Of a DNA stretch of 64,000 nucleotides, positions 43,479-58,142 are shown piece after piece (positions within the stretch are counted from its first letter, which is position 1; every line of letters begins with the position of its first letter). The stretch lies in NCBI RefSeq assembly GCF_030811475.1, contig NZ_JAUSQV010000001.1:2615001-2679000 (forward strand), written 5' to 3'. Source of the stretch: Nakamurella flavida. GTDB taxonomy: Bacteria; Actinomycetota; Actinomycetes; Mycobacteriales; Nakamurellaceae. The translations under genes and the position numbers were made by a program. A model generated the notes under the pieces. The model saw nothing but the letters and a program-made list of their open reading frames with translations, ran no database searches and was not told where the DNA came from.

Positions 43479-44462
43479 TCAGCCGGCGCGGCGGGAGCCG
43501 GCCAGGCGGGCCCGGGCCGCTCCGGCCACCCCGGTGGCCAGACCGGACGCGGCGACCCGGGCACGGTGCCGCCGGGTGACCCGCACCCGCTCGCCGAAGA
43601 CCTCGTAGTCGGCGTCCTCGATGGCGGTGAGGATGTCGCCGTAGAGCCGGTAGGCCACCTGGACGCAGGCCCGTGCGGCCGGGGACAGCAACGCGATCCC
43701 CGGTTCGGCCCGACGGTAGATGCCCCGGGTGCGGTCGATCTCCGCGGCCAGCAGCGCCCGGATGGGGGCGTCGGCGCGGCCGATGGATGCCGCGTGCAGC
43801 AACCGTTCCCGATCCACCCCGTGCGCGGCTAGTGAGTCCTGCGGCAGGTAGATGCGGCCGAGCCCGACGTCCTCGCCGACGTCGCGGATGAAGTTGGTGA
43901 TCTGGAAGGCCACCCCGAGATCGGCCGCGTAGGGCGCAGCCTCCTCGACGGGACCGACCGCACCCATGATCGGCAGGGTCATCAGGCCGATCACCGCCGC
44001 GCTGCCGTACACGTAGGTGTCCAGATCGGCGTGGGTGGCGTACTCGGTGATGGTGAGGTCCATCCGCATGGACTCCAGGAACGCGTCGAACCACGCCGGG
44101 TCCAGGTCGTACCGGTCGGCGGTGTGCAGCGCGCTGCGGACGCTGGGCTCCAACCCGATGGGCAGATCCCGACCGGCGGCGATCTCCGCGGCCCCCGCCT
44201 CGAACTGGCCGGCCAGGTCGGCGAGCCCGGCCGTCCGGCTGGCCACGTCGATCTCCGGTCGCGGATCGTCCACGATGTCGTCCGCCGTGCGGGCGAACCC
44301 GTAGAGGGCGTGCACCGCCGGTCGGTCACCCGCGGGCAGGAACCGGGTGGCCAGGAAGTAGGTGCGCCCGTGCTCGGCGGCGAGGCGACGGCAGTGCCGG
44401 TAGTCGCCCCGCAGGTCGGGGTCGTGGATGCCGGCGGCGGTGAGCTCGGCCTGGACGCTCAT
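43479..44462 (-). CDS. crtB: Phytoene synthase
   Basis: CrtB joins two prenyl diphosphates head-to-head to make phytoene, or the C30 equivalent. At 327 residues it is of usual length. The two Asp-rich motifs are TADDIVDDPRPEID (near residue 62) and DVGEDVGLGRIYLP (near residue 167). The start is ATG 44462 with GGGAG upstream. It lies 31 bp behind crtI and is read with it. No prenyl diphosphate synthase (crtE) is in the window, so C30 versus C40 cannot be decided here. The C-terminal tail is Arg/Ala-rich. Confidence 0.93.
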   Translation of the reverse strand: MSVQAELTAAGIHDPDLRGDYRHCRRLAAEHGRTYFLATRFLPAGDRPAVHALYGFARTADDIVDDPRPEIDVASRTAGLADLAGQFEAGAAEIAAGRDLPIGLEPSVRSALHTADRYDLDPAWFDAFLESMRMDLTITEYATHADLDTYVYGSAAVIGLMTLPIMGAVGPVEEAAPYAADLGVAFQITNFIRDVGEDVGLGRIYLPQDSLAAHGVDRERLLHAASIGRADAPIRALLAAEIDRTRGIYRRAEPGIALLSPAARACVQVAYRLYGDILTAIEDADYEVFGERVRVTRRHRARVAASGLATGVAGAARARLAGSRRAG

Positions 44463-44493
44463 CCGCGTCTCCCGCGGGGGATCCGGAGCCCGG

Positions 44494-45987
44494 TCATCGG
44501 GTGGGCCCGGTGATCCGTTCCGCGGCCAACCGCCCGGACAGCAGCACCATCGGCACCCCGACGCCCGGCTGGGTGTTGGCCCCGCAGAACAGCAGGTTCT
44601 CCACGTTGCGGTCCAGGGTCGGCATCCGGAACGGGCCCGTCTGGGGAACGCTGTGGCTGGCCGAGAACGGGGCGCCGGCAGCCATCCCCTGGGCCTGCCA
44701 GTCGGCCGGGGTCACCAGCGCCTCCACCTCGATGGAGTCGCCGAATCCGGGCATCAGGCGATCCTCGACGGCGGCGATCATCCGGTCCCGGTACGCGGGG
44801 CCGGCCGCCGACCAGTCGATGGCCCGGCCGCTCACCGTGTTCGGGCAGGGGAACAGCGCGTAGTACGTCTGCTTGCCGTCCTGGGCCAGGTCCGGGTCGG
44901 TGGCGGTCGGGTTGCTGATCATGAACGACGGATCGCTCATCAGATTGCCCTGGTGGATGATCTCGTCGAACGTCCCCTCCCACGCCGCACCGAAGTCGAT
45001 GGTGTGGTGGACCAGGTGGTCGTAGGACTTCGTGGAGCCGGCGTGCAGCAGGACGCAGGACGGGGAGTACTGCAGGGTCTTCACCCGCGGCGGGGTGTAC
45101 TGCGGATCCAGCAGGTGCCGGTAGGCCATCGGCAGGTCCGCGTTGACCACGACGGCGTCGGCCGCGATGAACTCGCCGTCGGCGGTCACCACGCCGGTGG
45201 CGCGGCCGGCGCTGACCGGGATGTGCGCGACCTCGGTGCTGTACCGGAACTCCACCCCGTGGTCGGCGGCGGCGGCGGCCATCGCCTGCGGCACCGCGTG
45301 CATGCCGCCCTTGGGGAAGTACACCCCGGCCACGCAGTCCATGTAGGAGATGACGGCGTAGATCGACAGCGCCTCCTGCGGGGCCAGCCCCGCGTACATG
45401 GCCTGGAAGGAGAAGATGCGCCGCAGTCGCTCGTCGGTCAGGTATTTGTCGACCTGGGTGGTGAGCTTGGACAGCCCGCCCATCATGAGCAGCCGCACCG
45501 CGTCCGGGCCGATGAGCCCGGCGACCCCGTCGATGTTCCGGTCGATGAAGGTGGGCATCTCCAGCTCGTACAGCTTGCGCAGGTAGTCCACGAACCGCCG
45601 GTAGCCGTCGGCGTCGGCCGGGGAACAGGTGGTGGCGATCTGCTCGGTCATCGCCTCGAGATCGGTGTGCACGTCGATGCTGCTGCCGTCGGCGAAGTTG
45701 GCGCGGTACGCGGGGTCGACCCGGACCAGCTCGAGCCGGTCGCTCAGTGTCTCCCCGACGCAGGCCAGCGCGTCGTCGATGAGCTCGGGCATGGTGAGCA
45801 CGGTGGGGCCGGTGTCGAAGTGGTAGCCGCCGAGGGACAGTCGACCGGCCCGTCCACCGGGGATCGGCGCCTTCTCCACCACGGTGACCTTGCGGCCCGC
45901 CCCGGACAGACGGAGAGCGGCGGACAAGCCGCCCAGACCTGCCCCGACGATGACGACGGAGTCGGTGGAACCCGGAACTGTGCGCAT
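44494..45987 (-). CDS. crtI: Phytoene desaturase
   Basis: CrtI introduces several double bases into phytoene to give coloured lycopene-type products. The 497-residue protein begins with the FAD-binding dinucleotide fold SVVIVGAGLGGLSAALRL and ends with the typical GANTQPGVGVPMVLLSGRLA. Other family segments include GGRAGRLSLGGYHFDTGP. It is the first gene of the minus-strand pair crtI-crtB, 111 bp downstream of the DUF3566 gene, so it may have its own promoter or be read through from gyrA. No clear ribosome-binding site is visible (GGAACG before the ATG). Confidence 0.93.
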   Translation of the reverse strand: MRTVPGSTDSVVIVGAGLGGLSAALRLSGAGRKVTVVEKAPIPGGRAGRLSLGGYHFDTGPTVLTMPELIDDALACVGETLSDRLELVRVDPAYRANFADGSSIDVHTDLEAMTEQIATTCSPADADGYRRFVDYLRKLYELEMPTFIDRNIDGVAGLIGPDAVRLLMMGGLSKLTTQVDKYLTDERLRRIFSFQAMYAGLAPQEALSIYAVISYMDCVAGVYFPKGGMHAVPQAMAAAAADHGVEFRYSTEVAHIPVSAGRATGVVTADGEFIAADAVVVNADLPMAYRHLLDPQYTPPRVKTLQYSPSCVLLHAGSTKSYDHLVHHTIDFGAAWEGTFDEIIHQGNLMSDPSFMISNPTATDPDLAQDGKQTYYALFPCPNTVSGRAIDWSAAGPAYRDRMIAAVEDRLMPGFGDSIEVEALVTPADWQAQGMAAGAPFSASHSVPQTGPFRMPTLDRNVENLLFCGANTQPGVGVPMVLLSGRLAAERITGPTR

Positions 45988-46098
45988 CGTTCCGGTCTAC
46001 ACGACGGCCCGGCTCCGGCGCTGGTGGGTCAGATCACCGTGTCGCCCGGGACCCGGTGGCATCCGACAGCACCGCGCCGGCGGTAGGGCAGCCCCGGG

Positions 46099-46592
46099 TC
46101 AGTCCCGCTCGCCCAGGGTCAGCTCGACCCCACCGGACATCGCCGCCGCCGCGTTGTAGACGAAGGCGGCGACGGTGGCCAGGGCGGTGAACAGCACGAT
46201 GTTGATGGCGCCGATCACCGCGGTGATGCTGAACACCCGGGCGGCCGAGACCAGATCACCCGAGCCGCCGGCCGCCGCGTCCGCACTGGTCAGCGTGTTG
46301 AAGGTCTGGTTGATGCGGGACCAGACATCCATCGACCCCAGCGAGAGGTAGAGGATACCGACCGCGATCATCCAGACGAAGAACATCACCACCGAGACGA
46401 TCAGCGAGATCTTCAGGACCGTCCACGGATCGACCCGCTTGAGCTGGAGCGAGGCCAGCCGCGGGGGGCGGCGGGTCGGCTTCGCCCGCCGCGGCGGGCT
46501 GTCCTGACCGCCGTTGCGGCCGTTGCCCGACGACCCCGAACCGCGCCCGCCCTTGTCGGCGGACCCGGTCGAGGTCGCATTGGTGGAGGTCG

Positions 46593-46596
<4 letters not shown>
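46099..46596 (-). CDS. DUF3566 membrane protein next to gyrA
   Basis: A 165-residue protein. The first 50 residues are Gly/Ser/Arg-rich and disordered. Two transmembrane helices follow ([20 protein letters not shown] and [20 protein letters not shown]), with the conserved [11 protein letters not shown] of the family before the first. Homologues (Rv0007-like) sit directly after gyrA in mycobacteria and other actinobacteria. The ATG overlaps the gyrA stop by 4 bases. The function is unknown; the tRNA-Ile and tRNA-Ala genes often found next are absent here. Confidence 0.88.
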
Positions 46597-49208
<2,612 letters not shown>

Positions 49209-49255
49209 GTCACGGTGCCTTTCGTTTCACGTCATGCCACGTTCGGGTGATGCAG

Positions 49256-49286
49256 ATGTCCACATGTGGATAGCTCGTGTGGATCG
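49256..49286. promoter_or_regulatory. DnaA-box-like cluster between gyrB and gyrA
   Basis: Three nine-base sites lie side by side: ATGTCCACA (49256-49264, 8/9 to TTGTCCACA), TGTGGATAG (49265-49273, 8/9 to TTATCCACA read on the minus strand) and TGTGGATCG (49278-49286, 7/9). They lie 48-78 bp before the gyrA start codon, which could be the gyrA promoter area. Confidence 0.45.
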
Positions 49287-49388
49287 GGTGACCGATGTCC
49301 GGTGATGAACTGCGCCAACCGGGGGTCGACGTTCACCATTCCGTCACGCGAATTCCGCCGGACGGTCCCCGAAAGGATCTGTCCGGCA

Positions 49389-49417
49389 CGATCGGGGCGG
49401 TCGACCCGCCCCGATCG
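49389..49417 (-). terminator. Hairpin after gyrB
   Basis: CGATCGGGGCGG (49389-49400) and CCGCCCCGATCG (49406-49417) form a perfect 12-bp stem with a 5-base loop, only 5 bases after the gyrB stop read on the minus strand. It implies that gyrA may also have its own promoter. Confidence 0.65.
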
Positions 49418-49422
49418 CGCAC

Positions 49423-51843
<2,421 letters not shown>

Positions 51844-52515
51844 TCAGCCGTAGGTGTCGCGGGGACCGCGACCCGGCACGTGCCGCGGACCGAACCGCCA
51901 GCTCGGTCCGGCCGGGCCGCGGGCCCGGATGCGGGTGACCACCCGTTCACCGAGCTCGGTGTTGATGCGCCGGACCAACTGGGGCGCGAGCATGCGGATC
52001 TGCGTGGCCCAGGCGGTCGACTCGGCCTGCACGACGAGTTCACCGTCGGTGAGGGAGACCGGGGTGCAGTGCTCGGCGACGTCCTCGCCCACCACCTGGG
52101 GCCAGCGGCCGAAGATCTGGGCCCGGGTGAGATCGGCGGCGGCACCGGCCTGGGCGACCCAGCTGCGGATGGTGGCCGCGAGCGGCTGCGGGTCGCGGGA
52201 GTCCGGACCGGACCCCGACCAGCGGCGACGCCGACGGCCGGCGACGGAACCACCGGTGCGGATCAGCGGGTTGCGGCCGGCCGCCCGGCGTTTGGCCGCG
52301 TTGGCGTCCCGGGCGGCGGCCAGGGCGTCCCGGGCCAGATCGGCGCCGCGCCCCCCGGTGGATGCCGGCGCCGCCGCCGACGATGCCGCCGACGATGCCG
52401 GTGCTGCCGACGGGGAGCCCGCCGGCGGCGCGGCGGACGCGGCCGTCACCCCCGGCCCCGGAGGTGGTCCGCCGTCGGACCGGCGGGGACGTCGGGGACG
52501 GTCCGGTTCGGTCAT
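51844..52515 (-). CDS. dciA: DciA (DUF721)-like replicative helicase loader/partner
   Basis: DciA-type proteins help load or stimulate the DnaB helicase in bacteria without DnaC. The 223-residue protein has a long Ala/Pro-rich disordered N-terminus and a KH-like DUF721 domain at the end: IRSWVAQAGAAADLTRAQIF, the GRWPQVVGEDVAEHCTP motif, and LVVQAESTAWATQIRMLAPQ. Its place between recF and gyrB is the conserved actinobacterial position (Rv0004-like), here with a PIG-L gene between it and recF. The start at 52515 (MTEPDRP) is chosen from composition; the ribosome-binding site is weak. Confidence 0.85.
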   Translation of the reverse strand: MTEPDRPRRPRRSDGGPPPGPGVTAASAAPPAGSPSAAPASSAASSAAAPASTGGRGADLARDALAAARDANAAKRRAAGRNPLIRTGGSVAGRRRRRWSGSGPDSRDPQPLAATIRSWVAQAGAAADLTRAQIFGRWPQVVGEDVAEHCTPVSLTDGELVVQAESTAWATQIRMLAPQLVRRINTELGERVVTRIRARGPAGPSWRFGPRHVPGRGPRDTYG

Positions 52516-52604
52516 CCCCCCATTGTTCTCCTCACCGGGTGTCCTCCGGCACACCGTCCCGCCGGTCGAGGAGTCACCGTCCGGAGCCCACCGGCCGGTC
52601 GCGG

Positions 52605-53432
52605 TCAGTCGCGCAGACCCGCGAACAGGTCGGACTCCACCCGTTCCGGACGCGGCACGTCGGCGCGGACGAAGGTCTCCCGACCCATGGCCGCGGTGAA
52701 GACGTCCATCGGCAGCCGCAGGAAGAAGATGTTCTCCACCTGGCTGGCGTGGGCGGCCAGGGCGTCGAACTTCTGCTGCGCGAACGGGGTGCAGTCGACG
52801 TCGGCGGCGATCTCGTCGTCCGGCACACCCATCGGCGGGGTCTCGGGTGCGTCCGACGCGTCGTCGTCGGGGATCTCCATGCCACCCTCGACCATCCGCC
52901 GCCGGAACTCCTCCATGGTGCTGCGCCGGATGGTCGAGAAGAACAGCCGTGCGTCGGACCCGGTGCGGCGCAACGCCTCGACGGTGATCCGGTGGGCCTG
53001 GATGTGGTCGGGATGGCCGTAGAAGCCGTTCGCGTCGTAGGTGACCACGACATCCGGCCGGTACTGCTCGATCAGCCGGGCCAACTGCTCCGTCGGGCCG
53101 TCGATCGGGGTCGACCAGAAGGACCCGGGCAGGTCGTTCTGCGGCCAGCCCATCATCCCGGAGTCGTGGAAGCCCAGCTGGTGGGCGTGGGTGATACCCA
53201 GGATCCGACAGCTCTCGGCCAGTTCCGCGGCGCGCGTCGCCACGACGGCCTCACCCTGGTGCCCGTCCTGGCCGGGCTTGACGGCCCCGGCGTCGCCGAG
53301 GGCGCCGTCGGTGCAGGTCACCAGCACCGTGGTCACCCCCTCGGCCGAGTACCGGGCGAGCACGCCACCGGTGGACGTGGCCTCGTCGTCGGGGTGGGCG
53401 TGGACGGCCATCAGGGTCAGCGGTCGGGGCAC
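52605..53432 (-). CDS. PIG-L family deacetylase (zinc)
   Basis: A 275-residue soluble enzyme. The metal-binding AHPDDE motif (MAVHAHPDDEATSTGG, near residue 11) and the second histidine cluster GFYGHPDHIQAHR (near residue 140) are intact. PIG-L enzymes remove N-acetyl groups from sugar derivatives such as GlcNAc-inositol in mycothiol synthesis. This sequence is in the general PIG-L group rather than clearly MshB or Mca. The start is GTG 53432 with AGGA upstream. It lies between recF and dciA, which are next to each other in most actinobacteria, so it looks inserted into the origin block. Confidence 0.85.
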   Translation of the reverse strand: MPRPLTLMAVHAHPDDEATSTGGVLARYSAEGVTTVLVTCTDGALGDAGAVKPGQDGHQGEAVVATRAAELAESCRILGITHAHQLGFHDSGMMGWPQNDLPGSFWSTPIDGPTEQLARLIEQYRPDVVVTYDANGFYGHPDHIQAHRITVEALRRTGSDARLFFSTIRRSTMEEFRRRMVEGGMEIPDDDASDAPETPPMGVPDDEIAADVDCTPFAQQKFDALAAHASQVENIFFLRLPMDVFTAAMGRETFVRADVPRPERVESDLFAGLRD

Positions 53433-53550
53433 CGGGTCCTGCTCTCTTCGTGCGGCGGTGGCGTCGATGCGACGCGGGGGGAGCCTATGGTCCGCAGCCC
53501 CGGTCCTCCGGTGCCGTTCTCTCACAGCGTCACCGTCCCGGGTGGTGGGT

Positions 53551-54912
53551 TCAGCCCGGGTCGGGCCGGTCGACCGGGGTGATGGTGCCGTCGGCCACGG
53601 AGATCTGCCGACCGCCGAGGGACGGCGGGACGTCACCGGTCACCGCTGCGGTGATGAGCACCTGGTCGGCGTCGGCGATGAGCAGCGCCAGCCGCTCCCG
53701 GCGGCGGCTGTCCAGTTCGGCGAAGACGTCGTCCAGGATGAGCACCGGATCCACCCCGTCCGACCGCAGCAGGCCGAAGGCGGCCAACCGCAGGGCCAGG
53801 GCCAGCGACCAGGACTCCCCGTGGGAGGCGAACCCCTTCGCCGGCCCTCCACCCAGGACGATCTCCAGATCGTCGCGGTGCGGGCCCACCAGGGACACCC
53901 CGCGATCGAGTTCGGCCGTCCGTCTACGGGCGAGCTCGGCGGTCATCGCCGCCGTCCAGGCGGCCGCGTCGGCCGTCGGAGCCGCCGCCGGCCGATCGCC
54001 CTGCCCGGTCGGTTCGGGCTCTCCGGGTCCGGTGACCGGATCGTCGGTGGGTCCGTTCTCCGGCGGGGAACCATCCGGCGGGGGACGGTCGTCCTCGGGA
54101 TCGTCGGACCAGTCGGACCGCCCCTCGGACGGAGCGAGGTCGAGCTCCGGATCTGCGACGTCCGCCGGGTCCGGACCGGGGTCCTGGATCGGGGTGGGTT
54201 CGGGGGTCGGCACCGACGGGCGGTAGACGAGGTCGACCACGGTGGCGGCACCCGGATCCCCGGCCAGCGCACGGTAGGCCCGCACCACGTAGGGCCGGAG
54301 TTCCTCCACCAGGGCGACCCGCGCCTCCAGCAGTTCCCCGCCGACGGCGGCCAGGTGTTCGTCCCACACGTCCAGCGTGGGCGGGGCCGGACCACGGCGG
54401 CTGGGCCCGGCCGACTTCAGCAGGGCGTTCCGCTGCTTGAGGATCCGGTCGTACTCGGCGCGGGTGCCGGCCAACCGGGGAGCCCGCATGACGAGCAATT
54501 CATCGAGGTACCGGCGCCGCTCGCCGGGATCGCCGCGGACCAGCGCCAGGTCCTCCGGGGCGAACAGCACGGTCCGCAGCACCCCCAGCAGATCCCGGGT
54601 CCGGCGCAGCGGCGACCGGTTGATCCGGGCCTTGTTCGCCCGGCCCGCCGCGATCTCGACCTCGAGCAGCAGCTCGCGGTCCTGCGAGATCACGGCGGCC
54701 CGGACGATGGCGCGTTCGGTGCCCCGGGCGATCAGCGGGACGTCGGTGGCGACACGGTGCGAGGACAGGGTGGCCAGATAGCCCAGGGCCTCCACCAGGT
54801 TGGTCTTCCCGGCCCCGTTCCGACCGACCAGCACCGTGATGCCCGGTTCCAGGGTCAGATCGGCGGTCGGCCAGGACCGGTAGTCCGCCAGGGACAGGAA
54901 ACGAACGAACAC
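53551..54912 (-). CDS. recF: DNA replication and repair protein RecF, with a large acidic insert
   Basis: RecF helps load RecA onto gapped DNA. The Walker A motif is VGRNGAGKTNLVEAL (near residue 30), the signature region is YLDELLVMRAPRLAGTRAEY, and the late motifs are SLVGPHRDDLEIVL and ILDDVFAELDSRRRERL (Walker B). The protein is 453 residues, against about 370-400 in most relatives. The extra length is a stretch of about 85 residues (230-315), rich in Pro, Asp and Glu, such as DPGPDPADVADPELDLAPSE. The insert is in frame, and both sides are intact, so it looks like a real disordered loop. Confidence 0.95.
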   Translation of the reverse strand: MFVRFLSLADYRSWPTADLTLEPGITVLVGRNGAGKTNLVEALGYLATLSSHRVATDVPLIARGTERAIVRAAVISQDRELLLEVEIAAGRANKARINRSPLRRTRDLLGVLRTVLFAPEDLALVRGDPGERRRYLDELLVMRAPRLAGTRAEYDRILKQRNALLKSAGPSRRGPAPPTLDVWDEHLAAVGGELLEARVALVEELRPYVVRAYRALAGDPGAATVVDLVYRPSVPTPEPTPIQDPGPDPADVADPELDLAPSEGRSDWSDDPEDDRPPPDGSPPENGPTDDPVTGPGEPEPTGQGDRPAAAPTADAAAWTAAMTAELARRRTAELDRGVSLVGPHRDDLEIVLGGGPAKGFASHGESWSLALALRLAAFGLLRSDGVDPVLILDDVFAELDSRRRERLALLIADADQVLITAAVTGDVPPSLGGRQISVADGTITPVDRPDPG

Positions 54913-54961
54913 GCGAACCGATCGGGGTCAGGGTCCGGGCTCACCGGGCCGGGGCGTGGGT

Positions 54962-55867
<906 letters not shown>

Positions 55868-56077
55868 GGTGTCCTCCGCTTGTCGTGATCGCCTGGCGTG
55901 CTGTGTCCGGTGCTGTTCGGGAGTGTCCCCGTGGACGCCGACCGGGGGCGGGCGCCCGGGTGACGGGATCCCGTCCGGTCGGGACACGATCGCGGAACTC
56001 CCGCTCCTGGTGACGGACGTCCTCGGCCGTCACCAGTGTGTATGACAATCAGTAGTCGATCAACAGCGGAGAGTTGC
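55868..56077. other. Intergenic region between dnaN and gnd
   Basis: About 210 bp without a gene. A possible minus-strand promoter lies in the A/T-richer piece at 56035-56065, reading TTGATCGACTACTGATTGTC. The elements are only a partial match and no operator is evident. Confidence 0.35.
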
Positions 56078-57256
56078 TCAGCCCGGAAGGCGGGCGGGCA
56101 TGACCAGGTACCGGTACTCGGGATCGGTCTGCGCCTCCTCGGGGGCCCGGTCCTCGCCTCCGGAACCGTCCGCCGCACCCTTGGTCGGCTTGAGCAGCGG
56201 TAGCAGCAGGGCCGGCCGCGAGGGCGTGGTGAACGCGAGGCGCACCCGGTCGGAGTGCACCACGCCGAGGCCGTCGAGCAGATAGGTGGGGTTGAACGCG
56301 ATGAGCAGCTCCGCGCCGTCGGCGTCGACCGGGATGGCCTCCTCGGCACGTCCCTCGTCGTCCCCGCCCGCGGTCAGCGTCAGCGCACCCTCGCTCACCT
56401 GCATGCGCAGGTGGTGACCGCGATCGGTGACCAGCGCGACCCGCTTGATCGAGTCACCGAGCTCGCTGACCGGCACGTCGACGGTGGTGGTGTGGGCCGT
56501 CGGCAGGAGCGACCGGAACTTGACGAACTCGACGTCGAGCAGGCGGACCGTGGTCCGGCGGCCGCCGGCCTGCAGGCCGAGCAGACCCTCGCCGAGCGCG
56601 ACGGTGACCGTCTGGCCGGCCGCGCCGATCGTCTTGGCGGCGTCGGCCAACGTGCGGGCCGGGACCAGTACCGCGGTCGTCATGTCCGGGGTGTCCGGGG
56701 TCCAGGCGAGCTCGCGCACGGCCAGCCGGAACCGGTCGGTCGCGGCCAGGGTCAGTGTCTCGCCGGCGATCTCCAGGCGGATCCCGGTGAGCATGGGGAG
56801 CGTGTCGTCGCGGCCGGCGGCGACCGCCGTCTGGGCGACGGCCTCGGCGAACGCGGCGGCCGCGACCGTGCCGGAGGACGCCGGCATCTCGGGCAGCGGC
56901 GGATAGTCCTCGACCGGCATGGTCGGCAGCGTGAAGCGGGCGGTCCCGCCGACGATGCTGACCCGGGACCCGTCGACCGAGATGTCGACCGGCTTGGCCG
57001 GGAGTGCCCGGGTGATCTCGGCGAGCAGTCGTCCCGAGACCAGCACGCGGCTGTCGGCATCGTCATCGGTGGTGGTGTCGACGGTGACCTCGGCGCGGGT
57101 CGAGACCTCGTAGTCGAACCCGGCCACGGTCAGGGTAGAGCCGGTGACCTGCAGCAGGATCCCACCCAGGACGGGGACCGGCGGCCGGGCCGGCAGCGAC
57201 TTGGCCACCCACGCCACGGCGTCGGCCAGGTCCTCACGGGCGACACGGAACTTCAT
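56078..57256 (-). CDS. dnaN: DNA polymerase III beta (sliding) clamp
   Basis: DnaN forms the dimer ring that holds the polymerase on DNA. The protein is 392 residues, begins [20 protein letters not shown] and carries the family segment [16 protein letters not shown]. It ends [14 protein letters not shown], the conserved LPMRL-type tail. A loop near residue 358 has a short acidic insert ([16 protein letters not shown]). ATG 57256 was chosen for the conserved start. It is read from the same strand as dnaA across the candidate origin. Confidence 0.97.
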   Translation of the reverse strand: MKFRVAREDLADAVAWVAKSLPARPPVPVLGGILLQVTGSTLTVAGFDYEVSTRAEVTVDTTTDDDADSRVLVSGRLLAEITRALPAKPVDISVDGSRVSIVGGTARFTLPTMPVEDYPPLPEMPASSGTVAAAAFAEAVAQTAVAAGRDDTLPMLTGIRLEIAGETLTLAATDRFRLAVRELAWTPDTPDMTTAVLVPARTLADAAKTIGAAGQTVTVALGEGLLGLQAGGRRTTVRLLDVEFVKFRSLLPTAHTTTVDVPVSELGDSIKRVALVTDRGHHLRMQVSEGALTLTAGGDDEGRAEEAIPVDADGAELLIAFNPTYLLDGLGVVHSDRVRLAFTTPSRPALLLPLLKPTKGAADGSGGEDRAPEEAQTDPEYRYLVMPARLPG

Positions 57257-58142
57257 CGACGGCCTTTCAGGAACATCGGGCGCCGCGCAGCGGACAGAGC
57301 CGGTGCAACCGCGTGCGGGGACGGACCGGTGCGCGGCCGATCCCCCGGATGACGGGCCGCGCCCGAATCCCATGACAGGGGGCTCGGGCGTCCCACCGTA
57401 CGACCTCGACGCCCCGGACGCACCATCGGGTCCAGGCTTGTCATTCGTCCGTCCTCGACGCCGGTCTTCGAGCTCGGGCGGGGACGGTGGGCAGGTTCGC
57501 GAGCTGTCCACCGGGCTCCTGCGCACCTGTCCCCAGCGGTACTGAAGAGAAGCTCTCCTGATGGAGAACTACCAGTAACAGCAGTAGGCGGTGTGGGTTG
57601 TGTGGACGGACCCCTGTCGGTGCAGGCGGGCAGGCGTGGCGTCGTCCGGGACGGACTGGGGACACCACAGGGCCCATCTCGGGCCGTCCGGGACAGGATC
57701 GGGCCCCGTCGGGTTGTCCCCCGGGAGTACCCCGTTCTTCCACACAGTTGTCCACAGCCTGTGCATGATCGACGGAGATCGCCGCGCAAGGTCGTGATCG
57801 ACGGTGATTTCGCTACTCTCGGTGCCTGCATAAGAACTGCGGGTGACTCGATCGGTGATCGAGGCTGGGGACGCCGCCAGGTCGGGTGAATCGGTGGCAC
57901 ACCGGGTGACGGCGGTGGACCGCGGACCCGGGTGCGTCCGTCGATCGGTGACGGTCATGGGGCGCCGGAGCCTGGGCGGGGCCTGTCCGAGACAGGCGTC
58001 GGGCCGCCGAGCGGACCACCACCGCGGATGCATCGGGACCGGGTCAGCCGCTCAGCGGGCGGGGCGGCAGACAGCCGGCCGGCGGCACTCTGCGGGCGCA
58101 CCGGACGGGTGGGCAGGGAACGGTGCGGCGTGGGGCGGGAGG
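57257..58142. other. oriC: Candidate replication origin (dnaA-dnaN spacer)
   Basis: An 886-bp stretch without a gene, between dnaA and dnaN, the usual oriC place in actinobacteria. It holds one perfect DnaA box, TTGTCCACA (57748-57756), and five 7/9 matches: CTGTCCACC (57504-57512), CTGTCCCCA (57527-57535), TGTGGACGG (57601-57609), TGGGGACAC (57657-57665) and TTGTCCCCC (57714-57722). Two relatively A/T-richer pieces (about 57541-57590 and 57800-57840) are candidate unwinding regions. GATCGACGG occurs twice (57768 and 57797). Confidence 0.7.

Noticed and set aside
45988-46098. tRNA-Ile or tRNA-Ala, often found after gyrA-DUF3566
   Set aside because: No T-arm (GTTCRAATC) or anticodon arm is visible in the spacer or elsewhere in the window.
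53460-53636. An N-terminal extension of the PIG-L protein up to 53636
   Set aside because: The added residues are low-complexity, overlap the end of recF and precede a good GTG start at the AHPDDE domain.
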